DNA of 64,000 nt from Polytrichum commune (taxonomy: Eukaryota > Streptophyta > Polytrichopsida > Polytrichales > Polytrichaceae): positions 6,264,501 to 6,328,500 of the forward strand of contig OX485807.1 in assembly GCA_950295325.1 (NCBI GenBank), given 5' to 3'. The position numbers and the translations under genes were made by a program. The notes beneath the pieces were generated by a model. It ran no database searches, was not told the origin of the DNA, and saw only the letters and a program-made list of their open reading frames with translations. Shown piece after piece: positions 33,510 to 45,381 of this stretch. The first letter of the stretch is position 1. Each line of letters opens with the position of its first letter.

Positions 33510-36430
33510 GTTTTTTGTACTTAAGAGCCACATTGAACTTACATCCGCTACATGAATCGTGATTCTTCATCACTTGGTTCTCTTTTATTGGAAAAGTTTT
33601 AAATCTATGAACATGTATAAGAAACTATTTATTGTAGTAGATCATTTAGGGGAAGCGAACTAATGATAAGAAACCGCGTTTCATTGAAGCAATCCTAATA
33701 TATGTGTAAATTTTAATCATAGGTAAAGTCATTAAAAAGATAAAAACTCAAAGCTTATCACATCCCTTCATCACGACGGTGAGGTGAGGTACGCAACCTA
33801 CTATGAAAATGGAACTTCAAAGTTATCGCTAAAGCAACGAGCCGGACGGTGGGTAGTTGTTGAGCATCGCTACCACCATAACACTTTTGGACCACTAAGG
33901 TGTTGACATGTAGGTGGGCCCAAGTGCTTTGTTGGGTGTAATTGAGCTTGATGTTTTAAAGGTAGAACGTTCTACGCAAACGTGACTAAGATTTTCAACG
34001 ACCTCTTATAGGTTGTTATTTTTGTGGACATAGATATTTGTGGACCGAGAGTGGGCAATATGTGTTCACATTATAAAAACCGCCATCATAAGAATATAAG
34101 GTTTTTAACATTCATTGGAAGTAACGAATCATATAATTATAACAATTTGTAAAGGGCCCTACATTGCAATGAAACATGTCAAAGTTACACGGGACCTTTA
34201 TATTGGTTTAAAGAAGCTAGTGGTGTTTTGACTTTGAATATTCATCAAATATCTAATTGAGGCTAAAAACAAATTTTCTTTCTTTATACCTATGTTTAGA
34301 ACAAAGGCTAATATGAACACATATTTTTTATATCAATCATGTATGTGCAATAGCTTAAAGTGTTGGTTTCTACCTTAGATTGTTTGGGACTCGCTTGTAG
34401 AGAAATTAGGTGTGTCTATCTATGAATTTGATGGCTCAAGCTGCCACTCTCAATTGTTGACAGTCGAATTTCTCTTTTGGTTGGCAGTCAGCATAGAATG
34501 GAGAGGAGCAGTGTACAGGCAATGAACGTGAGTGACAGTTGAAGTGGATGAGTTTGAAAAATAACCGCTTCAAATCCAAGGCTTCAGAAAAAACTAATAG
34601 TCCCAGTGATTGGGAAGATTTTTGGGCATAATCGGTTGAGATCCTAGTGTTTGCAACTCCAACCGGTTACATGTTGTTCACATCCTCCGGTTTTCCTTTA
34701 TTAAGTTGGGATATATTCTTCTATAAATTCTTCTAAAACGATCATTAATTTTCCTACAGTCTTGAACTTCAACCGGTTATTTCTCAAACTCTATTGGTTC
34801 ATTTGTAACTAACTGCCGGTTCTCCCCGATCATTGAACAGTCTGTTTGGAGAAATCTACAAAATATTCCTCAATCCAATGAAGAAAAACTGAAGGATGTC
34901 AACGTGTAACCGGTTGATCTTGAAAACACTCGGATCTCGATCGATTATGCGCAAAAATCTCCCCAGACGTTGTGTCCAGGGAGAATCATCACACATGCAC
35001 ATTTGCTTAATCACATAAAACTCAAAGGAGGTCCGATTCTCTATCATGTCTTTGTTGATACTTCATCGCAATGTTGCATATGTGACACATCTTTTAGTAC
35101 ACAGAAACTTGGATGAGGGAGAATATGGAAGAGCTCTCCGAATAACACCCACATACCTCAAGTTGACAAGCACTAGTGCAGTTATGTGTATGATTGAGAA
35201 TTTGTGAATGGTGACAATTTTTGTTTAATTCTATGCAAAATTGTTACAACTTGTAACTTCGAGTATGTACTTTGACTTGGAGGTTTCATATCTTAGATGA
35301 TGAGTATTTAATGTCGACAATATTTTGATTTAATCCTTTATTGCCGAAGAGGCCCCCACTGGCACATGGATTCTTTCTCAAAGAGAGAAGCATCTATGGA
35401 CCCCCCCCCCTCCCTTACATCTTCATCCATGCTTTGTATTCACATGGAGGAATTTTCATGTTTCAAGAATAGATAGTTGCAAGTCTTGTTTGATTTTGTT
35501 CTAATTTGAAGGTCAGTAAGACTTGACGGAGGAAGAATGTTTTCATGCATGTGGGTGTTTTCCGTTTACAAAAACCGTCTTTTGTAGTAAGTGTGGGTAA
35601 TATTCCAAAGCAAACATTTCCAAAATTGGCATTCAAGCTCATCATGAGAGAAAACTTATCATCCAATCAAAAAACTTTGGCCACCTTTAGTATAGGCATA
35701 TGAACTCGAAATTTGGAAAACGGATCGTTGCCTATGTGTTTTCTAAATATGTTGCTTTTTAAAACGTCCTTAAGCATCCCATTATCATCCAATTTTTATT
35801 TTTTATTGAAAGAAAAAAGAAGGAGGAGATTTGCACTAGTTATCCCACCTTGAGAATGTCACCTTTGCAACCGTTGGATCTTCTCAAATTTTGTTGAAAC
35901 AAAGAGTTTTTTCTTCCCACGACTTCCTACTGTCCTCCTAATATTTAGAGTTTCTTCCACATACAAGTGATTGATCATAGAATATGTTGGTGATAGTGGG
36001 GAGATACTAGATCGAATTGCGCTTGGATTCAAAGGAGGTATGAAAGTTCCAACCTTAAGTTGGAATACACCCCTCACCATGAAGGGTTATCATAGATACA
36101 TAGAGGTACGCATCATACAAGCAAGTTTACAATGCAACTCGTAAATGCAAGTGGAGTCAAATACAACCACAATTCTCATTTGTAGAAGGTTTCCAAGATC
36201 TTAATGATTTAAGATTGATCCTAGTTTTATTTTGTGTAGTTGTGTGCATATCACCTCCATGTGTCCACTTGTGTTGAAATGAAATGTGGAGGGCTAGACT
36301 TTGGTACAGTCCCAAGTAGACCGTTTCGTTCCCAAACCACCTATACTTTGGGTTTGGTTTTTGACACATTAGAAATTTGATAGTCTTGGAGACCAAGTTC
36401 CTAGTGGGGTTGGGCAAAATGAATTCATTT
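33510..36430. other. Intergenic, repeat fragments
   Basis: Family B right-end sequence ('AATAACACCCACATACCTCA') ends near 35158, with a related stretch from about 34985. A C-run lies near 35401. No supported gene. Confidence 0.45.
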
Positions 36431-36432
36431 GA

Positions 36433-36660
36433 TATACCGTACTTGCATGGCCAATTCGGCACTTAAGTGCCGAATAATTATTTTAATTACTGCAAGGTCA
36501 TTCTACAGTTACAACAATATTTTAATCATTATTCGACACCCATGAACAGTACCCAATAAGTATCTTATCTTTGGGCAATGAGGCCTTGTATTTATCACAT
36601 ATTTTGGCACCTCACAAAATGACATATTTTCTGCTGAACTGGCCATGCAGGTACGGTACA
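36433..36660. repeat. Inverted repeat with a perfect 22-bp palindrome
   Basis: 'TACCGTACTTGCATGGCCA' near 36436 is inverted near 36640-36658 as 'TGGCCATGCAGGTACGGTA'. Beside the left arm, 36454-36475 is a perfect palindrome built on TTCGGCACTTAAGTGCCGAA. Possibly a small foldback or MITE relic. Confidence 0.5.
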
Positions 36661-39440
36661 CCTTGTTGATGTTCCAAACCCTAAAACACATTGTCCAAAA
36701 GGGGTCCAAAATTGCCCAAATGAAACCTCCAATCTTATAGTTGCTACACTGTAGGTTGATAGCGAGATGGGCAAGAAATTGTTCAATAATTAACTCATTT
36801 AAGGAAAATGGTTTAGATTGTCAGTTGAAACATAATTTATGAAAAATTGGGCAAATATGTATCTACATATATATTACTTAGGCACATGACATTTCCTATT
36901 TAAGCTTTCCTCACACTTCTCTCGTAGGCTCCGCTTCTCTCGAGCTTGTAGGACTCTTGATTTTGAGACGTTCAATTTGCAATACATGAATGTCAGCTTC
37001 AGTCTGTGTGAATGTCAAAGTGAATGTGTGTGATAGGTTAGTACAGTTGTCAGTGCATGTGGGTTGTTGACTTTAGCCTCATTCCAAAACACTATAAAAT
37101 TCCTAATTTTAAGACAGTTATATGATTATCATTCCTTCCATTTAGGCTATCTAACTCATTAATTTCCCAAAAAATTAGGCTTGAGATTTTAGAATTATTT
37201 CCAACCCATCTTACTATCAGCTTGCATTAATCTCATACAATATGATGCTTAGACAGTTGAAACTAATCATTTTTTTTAGTTTTAACAGTCTTCACATATG
37301 TATTATTTTCTATATATGTAACTTGATCTTACTAAAGAAAAACTTCAACTTAACTTGGTTTTGCTCCAAGAACATTTAGGGGTAAAAAAGGAAGCATAAT
37401 TTCAACCATATGTATGTATGAAATAAGAACCTTGAAATAAGAACCGTTTCGAATGCCTAAGCACCTTCCGCATCCGCAATGGTACTCTCATGTCATCGAT
37501 GATCACAACCACTAATCACATGTGCATATGAACCCGACTTTGCCTAAAGGAAACGTGTGCGCCATATATCCTTCAAAGGCATGGTGAATTGCGACTCCAA
37601 AGCTTAGGCTCAATAACGTTCACATCTCGGGGGGTCACTAGCGAAAATCGTAGAAACAACGTGCGATAAAAAAATATAGTCTAATATATTCATTGAAGAT
37701 AAATTTTGCAAAAAATGTACATATGAAATAGGGGATTTTTACATAATGAACATGTTTACAAGTAAAATAGCATCACATATAATGGCCTCTTTTATCTAGT
37801 CAGTACATGTAAAATAGTGTGGAAACAATTACTAGGGGTAGTAGGTCTAGGGTAGGGTCTGTGTTTGTGGATGAAAAGAGGTAATTTTTTTATTGAAAAA
37901 GCTTGGATGGATGACTTCACAGGCATGTTGGCTAGCTGGCTTGAACATTACTAAACCGACATATCCAATGTGGAGTTAATGTTCTCTACCTACGTGCCAA
38001 GAGGGAAAATTTAAGGGCGTTGTTTGAATTGCAATCTTCTTTCCAATTTTCTTTGGCAGTATAAGTAAAATAGGGTATTTTTAAACGATTCCCCCACAAA
38101 AGAATTATTACTAATAGGGTGTATTAAAATACAAGCATTTACCTTTATTTTAAAAAATAGCATATCTTATCATCTTTTTTTGTGAGGTAAATAGGCTCCC
38201 AATAAATGGGTCCCGAGCGCACGTGTATGCATTAATATAAGAGGGAGTGACCCCCCTGAAGTTCACATCTTGACAACGACCACATCACATGCCTAGGGTT
38301 CCAATTATGCAATCACCACGAGTGATTTTACAAATGTTATGTCACTGAAGGCCAACACATGCTTGTATGTCATGAATTTGTTTTCCCCCCCCGAGCTACA
38401 AGGGTTGGGGTAGAGCACCATTCCTTCTTGCCACTAAGCGCAAGATACAAAACACATAGAATTGTGCCTTGAAATTGAGTCGGTGTTGAAGAACCAAATC
38501 GACGCCACAACAATTTGCCACCTTATGTTCTTGCAATTTGTGAAACATTCACATTTGAATCGACCACTAAAATGCGTGGATTGTTTCCCTTTCTAACCTT
38601 CGTAATCATAATTGGTTTAGCAAATTGGCTTGGACATGGTAGAAACAAAAATGAAATAAATCGCACATCATATGAATATACTACAAAAATATTTAAAGTC
38701 ATTTACCCTTAGGTTTTTAAAACTCTTCCTAGACCCACACTTTTCCATTAAGAAAGGTTTCCAAAACCCTCCCGACAATCATCCAAACCCAACCCCCACT
38801 TTCTCTCAAAATTGTCCAAACTGCCCCCATACTAAAATCCAACATTCACCCAAATAAATAAATTATTTAAATTATTTTTCTTAAAAAAATTGAGCCCTCA
38901 TAACTTTTGCATGTATGACTCTTAAAAATCATACAAGTAGTCAACCCCGCGGTTAAGTCCCAACCCTTGCCCAAATCCCGTCCCACTTTCGCCCAAAACC
39001 AACCCCACATTAATTTGGAACCGTCCTGATTTTCATCCAAATCCACCCCCCACTATGCCAGAAACATTTGGACGATTTTAAAGTGTGCTCCAGTTATGGG
39101 ATTAGGAGGCGTTGTCGGGTAGAGAGGGTTCCGCCTTGGGAAAGCGTTGGGCTTCTGGCTGCAACTAGATTTTATCGACCCGTCGAATCTTCTGATCTTC
39201 AATCGAATCTTCCGGTCTTCTAGTCTTCAATTTCTTCAATTTCTTCTAATCTTCAATCTCTTTCCCGTCGACCTATCCTGTTGCGGCTCTATATGGATAA
39301 AGGGTAAGGGTAGTGTGATAAGAAACCACGGGCTTCGGACGGGTAAAACGGGACGTCAGAACACGAGCTGACGTCCAAAAGATTGGCTCCTAAACTTTCA
39401 AACCCACGGTGACCAGCAATCGCGCCTCACCAGTGGGAAC
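36661..39440. other. Intergenic, nothing recognised
   Basis: A/T-rich DNA with short frames. The part at 38710-39060 is C-rich and proline-like in translation but has no start or splice structure. At 39060-39420 GC content rises without a recognisable product. Confidence 0.4.
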
Positions 39441-39448
39441 GACAGAAA

Positions 39449-39524
39449 ACAACCTTGTGGGTGATTAATCCCACTTCGTTGTCACAAACAACCTTGTGGG
39501 TGATTAATCCCACTTCGTTGTCAC
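39449..39524. repeat. Tandem duplication, 38-bp unit
   Basis: Two head-to-tail copies starting ACAACCTTGTGGGTGATTAA and ending 'CACTTCGTTGTCACA', identical apart from the last base. Probably recent. Confidence 0.85.
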
Positions 39525-40004
39525 ACAGGAAACAAATTACGATGCAGAAATGAAATGCAACTAGCCTCCAAAACCGGCTTGGAATCACACACACAAGAAA
39601 AAGACAACGTGCCACAAGCAACCACACATTCGAGTCTTGAAGCCTTCAATTCTTTAATCTGTCCGTCTTCTATGGTCGGTCGAAGTCTCAGCTCTTCTTT
39701 TAAGAACCAACAGACTTCCCTCCACTCAAACAAGCACAAATCTTGATTGCTAACTTCCAAAACAACAAGTGAGATCTCTCATGAATCACAAATCCCTCGT
39801 ATTTTATTTCATATTCTTCTCAAAACAACTCACACCGTGAGCTTCGAATCCACTTCTCTCTCTCAACAACTTCTCTCCCTCAATAATCACATAACATCTT
39901 TCCTTCACCACCTCTCCCTATCCATGCGAGAGACAAAGTTCTCTCTTATCCTCATCACATGGCTTCTAATCACCCATTGGTCCAAAGTAACTCAAGATAA
40001 CTAA

Positions 40005-40190
40005 AAGACAAAATTAAACTATGAGTAAATAAAAAGGTAATCTATTTCTATCATTTGGTAAAGGTAACTAAGAGTAACTATGAGTAAACATAAAGGTAAG
40101 CAACTTCTATCCACTTCTATCCTTAGGTAATGATAACTAAAATAAACTATGAGTAAATAAAAAAAGTAATCTACTTCTATTCTTTATTAT
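40005..40190. repeat. Imperfect tandem repeat, about 3 units
   Basis: 'AACTATGAGTAAA(T/C)A(T)AAA' followed by 'GGTAA...TTCTAT' recurs three times with a period of about 60-70 bp. Confidence 0.6.
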
Positions 40191-40739
40191 TTTTCTCCAA
40201 GACCAAGAATCACAATGCAATATTAAATACGTACACATCTATATAGTGTACGTACTTACATCACGACAGCGTGCATAGGAGCCGCTTCTAGGAGAGGGTC
40301 AAAATCAACACCCCTTACCTCATATGCAAGCATGTAGAACAATATGGTGTTTAGCTTGCCATACAATTACACATGACTAGACACGTTGCAAAGAACAACA
40401 ATCATCAAAAACAATGCAGAATGGAATATTGTTGGCACGATAGTTCGCCTCATGCATCGGCAAGAATATATATTTGGGATGTCATTGGAAGTGGACATGC
40501 ATGTGCCTCCTCCTTTAGACTTTGGCAACGCTCTAAGTAAGCAATCGCCATGACAACATTGATTGGCTCATGGGTTGGCGCAAGTTTGGCAATTGTATTT
40601 TATATGTGAAGTCCTTTGAGTCTAGAGCATAGGAATACATAAAACCACCAAAATACATGGTGAAAGTTACTTCATGCTCTAGTTGACATGCAACACCGTG
40701 TGCCAAAAGTCGGGAATGATTTATTGGCAAGTCCGGATG

Positions 40740-41310
40740 GGTCCCCTTGTTACTAAAGCTAAACTAAATATTGCATTTAGTGTCACCGATTCTATTTTCT
40801 CTTGCTCAATACTAACCGGAACCTGACCCGTGTCCCGGGGAGTGCACTTAAAGTTAAGATTAGGAATACACGTGAGTGCGTTTTAATGGCATACCCCCTA
40901 CAATACTTGGCCTTAAAATAGTTTTTAATGTAAGAAATTTTAAGTGCCAAATCATTACGTATATATCTATCACTTGGTATAAATTTTAGGACGAAATTTT
41001 AAAAAAAAATGATAGAAGTTTGAACTAAAATGCGTTGTTTTTTGCATCAAAAAACAATTTAAAAATATTTACAATTGATTTTTTTTGAAATTTATACGAC
41101 AAGAACTTTAGATTGTGTTTAACAACTTCATTTTTTTTTACAATTTTTAGATGATTTTTTAGTACATACATAGGGGGGGTCAAAAGTATGCACTCGCGTG
41201 ATTCCTAGTCTTAACTTTAAGTGCACTCCCCGAGACCCGTGTAGTGTCACCAACACTAAATGTAAACCTAACGCTATTTGTCATTCCTTGTAAAAACATT
41301 TGGGCACTAT
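40740..41310. mobile_element. 'TTTAGTGTC' family repeat, split by a later MITE
   Basis: The left flank carries 'GCATTTAGTGTCACCGATTC' and 'TTGCTCAATACTAACCGG'. The right flank carries 'GTAGTGTCACCAACACTAAA'. Joined without the insert these follow, inverted, the block order at 17560-17660. It was therefore one older repeat, broken at 40834. Confidence 0.6.
40834..41233. mobile_element. Mutator-like MITE with 9-bp target duplication
   Basis: Long terminal inverted repeats, about 45 bp with few mismatches. Left: CCCGGGGAGTGCACTTAAAG..., with 'TTAAGATTAGGAAT'. The right end is the inverse, ending CTTTAAGTGCACTCCCCGA. GACCCGTGT occurs at 40825-40833 and again at 41234-41242. A 9-bp duplication is characteristic of Mutator-like elements. 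The interior has A- and T-runs and no coding sequence. Confidence 0.78.
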
Positions 41311-41854
41311 AGATGTATGATGTTGCAATTACTGTTACTTACTAACTGATTTTTCATCCAATTTTCAATCATCCATGACACTAAATTGTAACATAAATGT
41401 TAGGATGCAGAATGATTCCAAACTTTGTTGCAATAACTGGCATTTGGATGAACCGAAAGTAAGTTTGGATGACAATACTTGTTAACTTATTCATAAGAAG
41501 TGTAATCAAAAAAGTTAACATAGTTAACATAGAATACCATATGGCACCAAAAACAATATTAAGTGTAGTCATGTACGTAGACATGTCAAGGTGTACCAAA
41601 CATTTCACCTCAAGTGCATGGGGTTTGTATCATACAAGTGTTGAATTATGAGGAAATCATTTTTTAGAACTATGCTATGGCAATATGAGTTTCATGTAGA
41701 AATTATATGACATTGTTGAAATTGTGAAAATTATGGTTTGCAGTGTTAACTTCAATCTCCTCAAAAAAAAAGGAAATTAATAAATAAATCAAAGAAAAGA
41801 AAACTATGTACTACAACAGATAGGAAGCTATATTAACGACTTAGCTAACATGTA

Positions 41855-42136
41855 CTCCCTTTGTCCCAAAATGATTGTTCATGTTTCTAACTTTGGCAAG
41901 ATTAGGTCCATTGACCATTGACCGAGTAGTTGTAAGTATGACTCTTAAAATTTAAAAAACAACAACTACTCTGAAACGTCCATGGAAATTGCAGTGTCGA
42001 AAGACTTCTTGATATAGAAAGTTTGGTGCGGAAATATTTGACTTTGAGCCTCAAATTTCTAGCCGGGTAGATAAACCGGACAATCATTTTGGGACCAAAA
42101 AATCCGGGAAGGACAATCATTTTGGGACGGAGGGAG
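41855..42136. mobile_element. Stowaway-like MITE
   Basis: The left end CTCCCTTTGTCCCAAAATGA and the right end, inverse of CTCCCTCCGTCCCAAAATGA, are the widespread plant Stowaway-like terminus. A TA dinucleotide precedes the left end (41853-41854); the right target base pair is degraded. The right end is partly duplicated inside, at 42078-42095. Confidence 0.72.
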
Positions 42137-42369
42137 CAATATGTTGTGGATTTGTGTGGATTTTGGCAACTACCATGTCCTTACACATTTTAGTCAACCA
42201 TCCCAAAAAATGATTGCACGTCTATCGTTTTTTGTGAAAGCCATCATATGCATATTGAAGCCAATTGGTCCTACAAACTCTTCCGTTGATTGTTGTATAG
42301 AGGTAAGATGAACCCCTCCCTTCCAAAACAAACAAACTTCACACAACCATGCCCAGGACTGGGGGAAGG

Positions 42370-43037
42370 GGGGGGGGTGGACTCTTCATTTGAGGCATTA
42401 AAGTACATAGTATACATAAGGGAGATGTATTGTTTTTTCTCTAGTGTGTACATCTAAAAAGGCTATTAAATTTTCTAAAGTAAAGGTTGATGTACAAGAG
42501 AAGGCCCTAGGTTTAGAGAAAATTTGACAATAGATGTGTTAGTTCATCCACTTCACATTTTCATCTGTTGTTTTCACATGGTCATAGTCCTCAATGACTA
42601 TCACGTGTCTTTTTGTTAGGGTTTGCATTTGGGTTCTAGGTTTTTAACAAACTAGAGGTTCTTGGAGCTCTCATGGGCTTCAATTTTTCTCTCTAGATTG
42701 TAGCTAAGTTATTGTGCTCTAATCTTTGTTTGTTTAATACAATCGTTGAGTTACATGCTATGGATGTAAAATATTCAATAACTTTCTCTTTGGAAAGTGA
42801 AAGTGGAGTTTATAATCAATAAAAGATCATTTAATTCATGGTTTATAGTTTGTATATGTAGTGGAAACATTTACCACATTAAATTGAAATGCTTAGTATA
42901 AATACTTGAGTCCATTTCTTAGCATGCCGTTAATACGTATACATATGTTTTTCCATATAATCTTGTATATAGGGGGGGTTTAATTTCATAGTGACCCAAG
43001 CACGTCATTTAGGTTTCCACTGAAGAGTCCACCCCCG
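42370..43037. mobile_element. Family D element, copy 3
   Basis: The termini GGGGGTGGACTCTTCA (42370 region) and TGAAGAGTCCACCCCC (ending about 43037) are perfect inverted repeats. Interior blocks match the tandem copies at 3728-5345: 'CATAGTATACATAAGGGAGA', 'TCTCTAGTGTGTACAT' and 'ATGTGTTAGTTCATCCA'. A G10 run adjoins the left end. Confidence 0.68.
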
Positions 43038-45381
43038 GGACCCGATTAGATGGGCACATTGCATCACGTCCCAACATTTCACTTCAAAATTATGTTGATA
43101 TGACAAGCATCGACATGACAATGAAGTAAACAATTTTCAAATAACCTCCCCTATAGGGAAAAACTACCAATTGAAATGCGCTACTTTGTAATGTTATCTT
43201 TTTAAGCTATCATCCATACTAAAACATCTCTTTTGTTCTAGTTATTCTTTGATCAAAGATCCAATCCCCCCTTATTCCACCAAGTCCACATGGTTCTACA
43301 CCCAATCTGCATTGATCCGGGAAGGCGAATTTTTTTCTTTTGGTTTGTTTGATTATGTTGGATTTGTAGGGTCTAGGGTAGATAGCTTGAGGGTGCACCT
43401 TGATTATTATACTTGTGGCACATGAGCCTAGCATTTTTTTGGGGGGCACAATAGAGATAATGCCCTATGGATCATGGCACCCATACATTAAGTTACAATA
43501 AGGGCATACATATATCTAGGTATAATGCATTATAAAAGGAATCTTTGTTCTTTGTCTTGTTCATGTGCTTCCTTCTTTTTCTTTCTTTTGCCACTTAGTG
43601 TCTTGGTAGTTGTATCCCTCCTACTTGATTTGTTCATTGTGAAGTCAATCGTCCATTGTCCATGGTTGGTTCTCCTACAATCTGATAATATGTGTTGCAT
43701 TTGCCCCAACGCAATTGCCATGGCCAACTTCATTGGTTTCAACATGTGCATGCCTTGTGTCTTTGAATGTTGTGTTTTTTGGTCACCCGACCATGAAGCC
43801 TTCTTGAAGGTATAAGTACAGCATGCATATAGAGTTATTTGGATATGCTTATTTCACATTTGTTTTCATTTGCACCCACTCTCGCGAATGATTTGATTAT
43901 GCAAGTTGCAAGTTGCCACTAACCTCTTACCTCTCGGCAGTGGATCATGTCATAGTATGTTCTCTTGAAATCGTGCCTACGATGATGATGCAGTGTTCCA
44001 TTATCTTGCTTGAATCAATGGTTTGTGACGCTCAGCCTCTCATTGTTGTAATTTGCAGAGTTCCAGTTGCACAACACAAAACTTGTGTTGCAGATTGTGA
44101 GCCCAACACCGCAAATACTATGAAGCCTATCGCAACGTTCACTATGCCACTGGGCCTTATTTAACTCAGAGGGAAGATGCAAGTTGTACATTCCGCAACC
44201 TTCATGACTCCTAAGTTTGTGATCAGTCATGGGGTGGTGCGAGCAAACATGCAACTTCTGGGCTAGACCACCTTCATGCCGCTGCATTGTCAAGCAGCAA
44301 GATTTAAGTGCAATTAGTTCCTCACTGTCACTCCCCTATACCAATGGAGATGATGCAGATGGTGAGCAATCACAACTCCACGAACCAAGCTCTGCAGATT
44401 GACACCATCATCAATCTGCACCTGAATTTCTATTTTGAGTCAAAAATGCAAGTCGGATCCAAACTACCACCCAACATGAACCCCCATCTCACCATGACCC
44501 TCCCCACCTTGAAGATTGAGAACCCTAACGAACTCATGAATGTCTTCCGCATTTGTGACTGAACGCCAATGGCGTCCATGATCGGAAGTGTACCTATGTG
44601 GGAGCCTGAGAATGCCAAAGGAGGAGCGCAAGTGCCGCATTTCTTTCGAAGGCATGGCACAATTTGCGACATCTAAGCTCAGAGCCAACAACGCCCGCAT
44701 TCTAGCAACCACTAGATTGCATGCCAGAGTCTGCATCAGCAACTACTAGATTCGAAGTCTGCATCAGACATGGATCCACAAGTGTCCGACCACATATGGC
44801 AAGCACATGGTTGTTTGTCACGAATTGTTTTTCCCGAGCGCCCTGGCCTATTCTCATTTGGTGGAAGGCACTAAGCTACACCGTTGATGGTATTTAGTGT
44901 CACTCACTATTTGGACTTACATTGTGCTATGACTAAATTATTATAGATCTAATTTCTTACCAACGAGATAAAAGAGTTCTCCTCTATAACACCATATTAA
45001 GAAGCAAAGAATCTTTGATTCCGGAGCCTAGATCAACGCCTTCCTCAACTCCAATTTTAACGATTTAGAATTCTTTGATCCTAATTTGCAATTGCTAACC
45101 TGCTCAAGCTGCTAATGCTCGAATCCATCGGCTAGATGATTCCACAGAGCTCAAGGTGTCCACCATAGCCTCATCTACCTTAGGTAAGCGGGTCATAGAG
45201 CTAGGTCAAGGAAAATTTGAACATTCTCTAGCTAAATCTCTAGAGTATGCCCAATAGATCTATTTTAATTCTTGGAGTGTTTTGAAACATGCTTTAAATA
45301 TAATGTCTTGAAACATTAGTTGAAGTTGATTGCCATTGTTTTCATGAGCATCCATGTCAATAGATTAAAAGTTTACCAATA
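43038..45381. other. Intergenic with unassigned open frames
   Basis: At 43525-44570 several plus-strand frames of 80-96 codons occur in a row, separated by stops, with no domain I recognise. The DNA at 43900-44770 is less A/T-rich than its neighbours, so an old retrocopy or transposon relic is possible. A 'GGTATTTAGTGTCAC' block lies near 44888. Confidence 0.4.
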
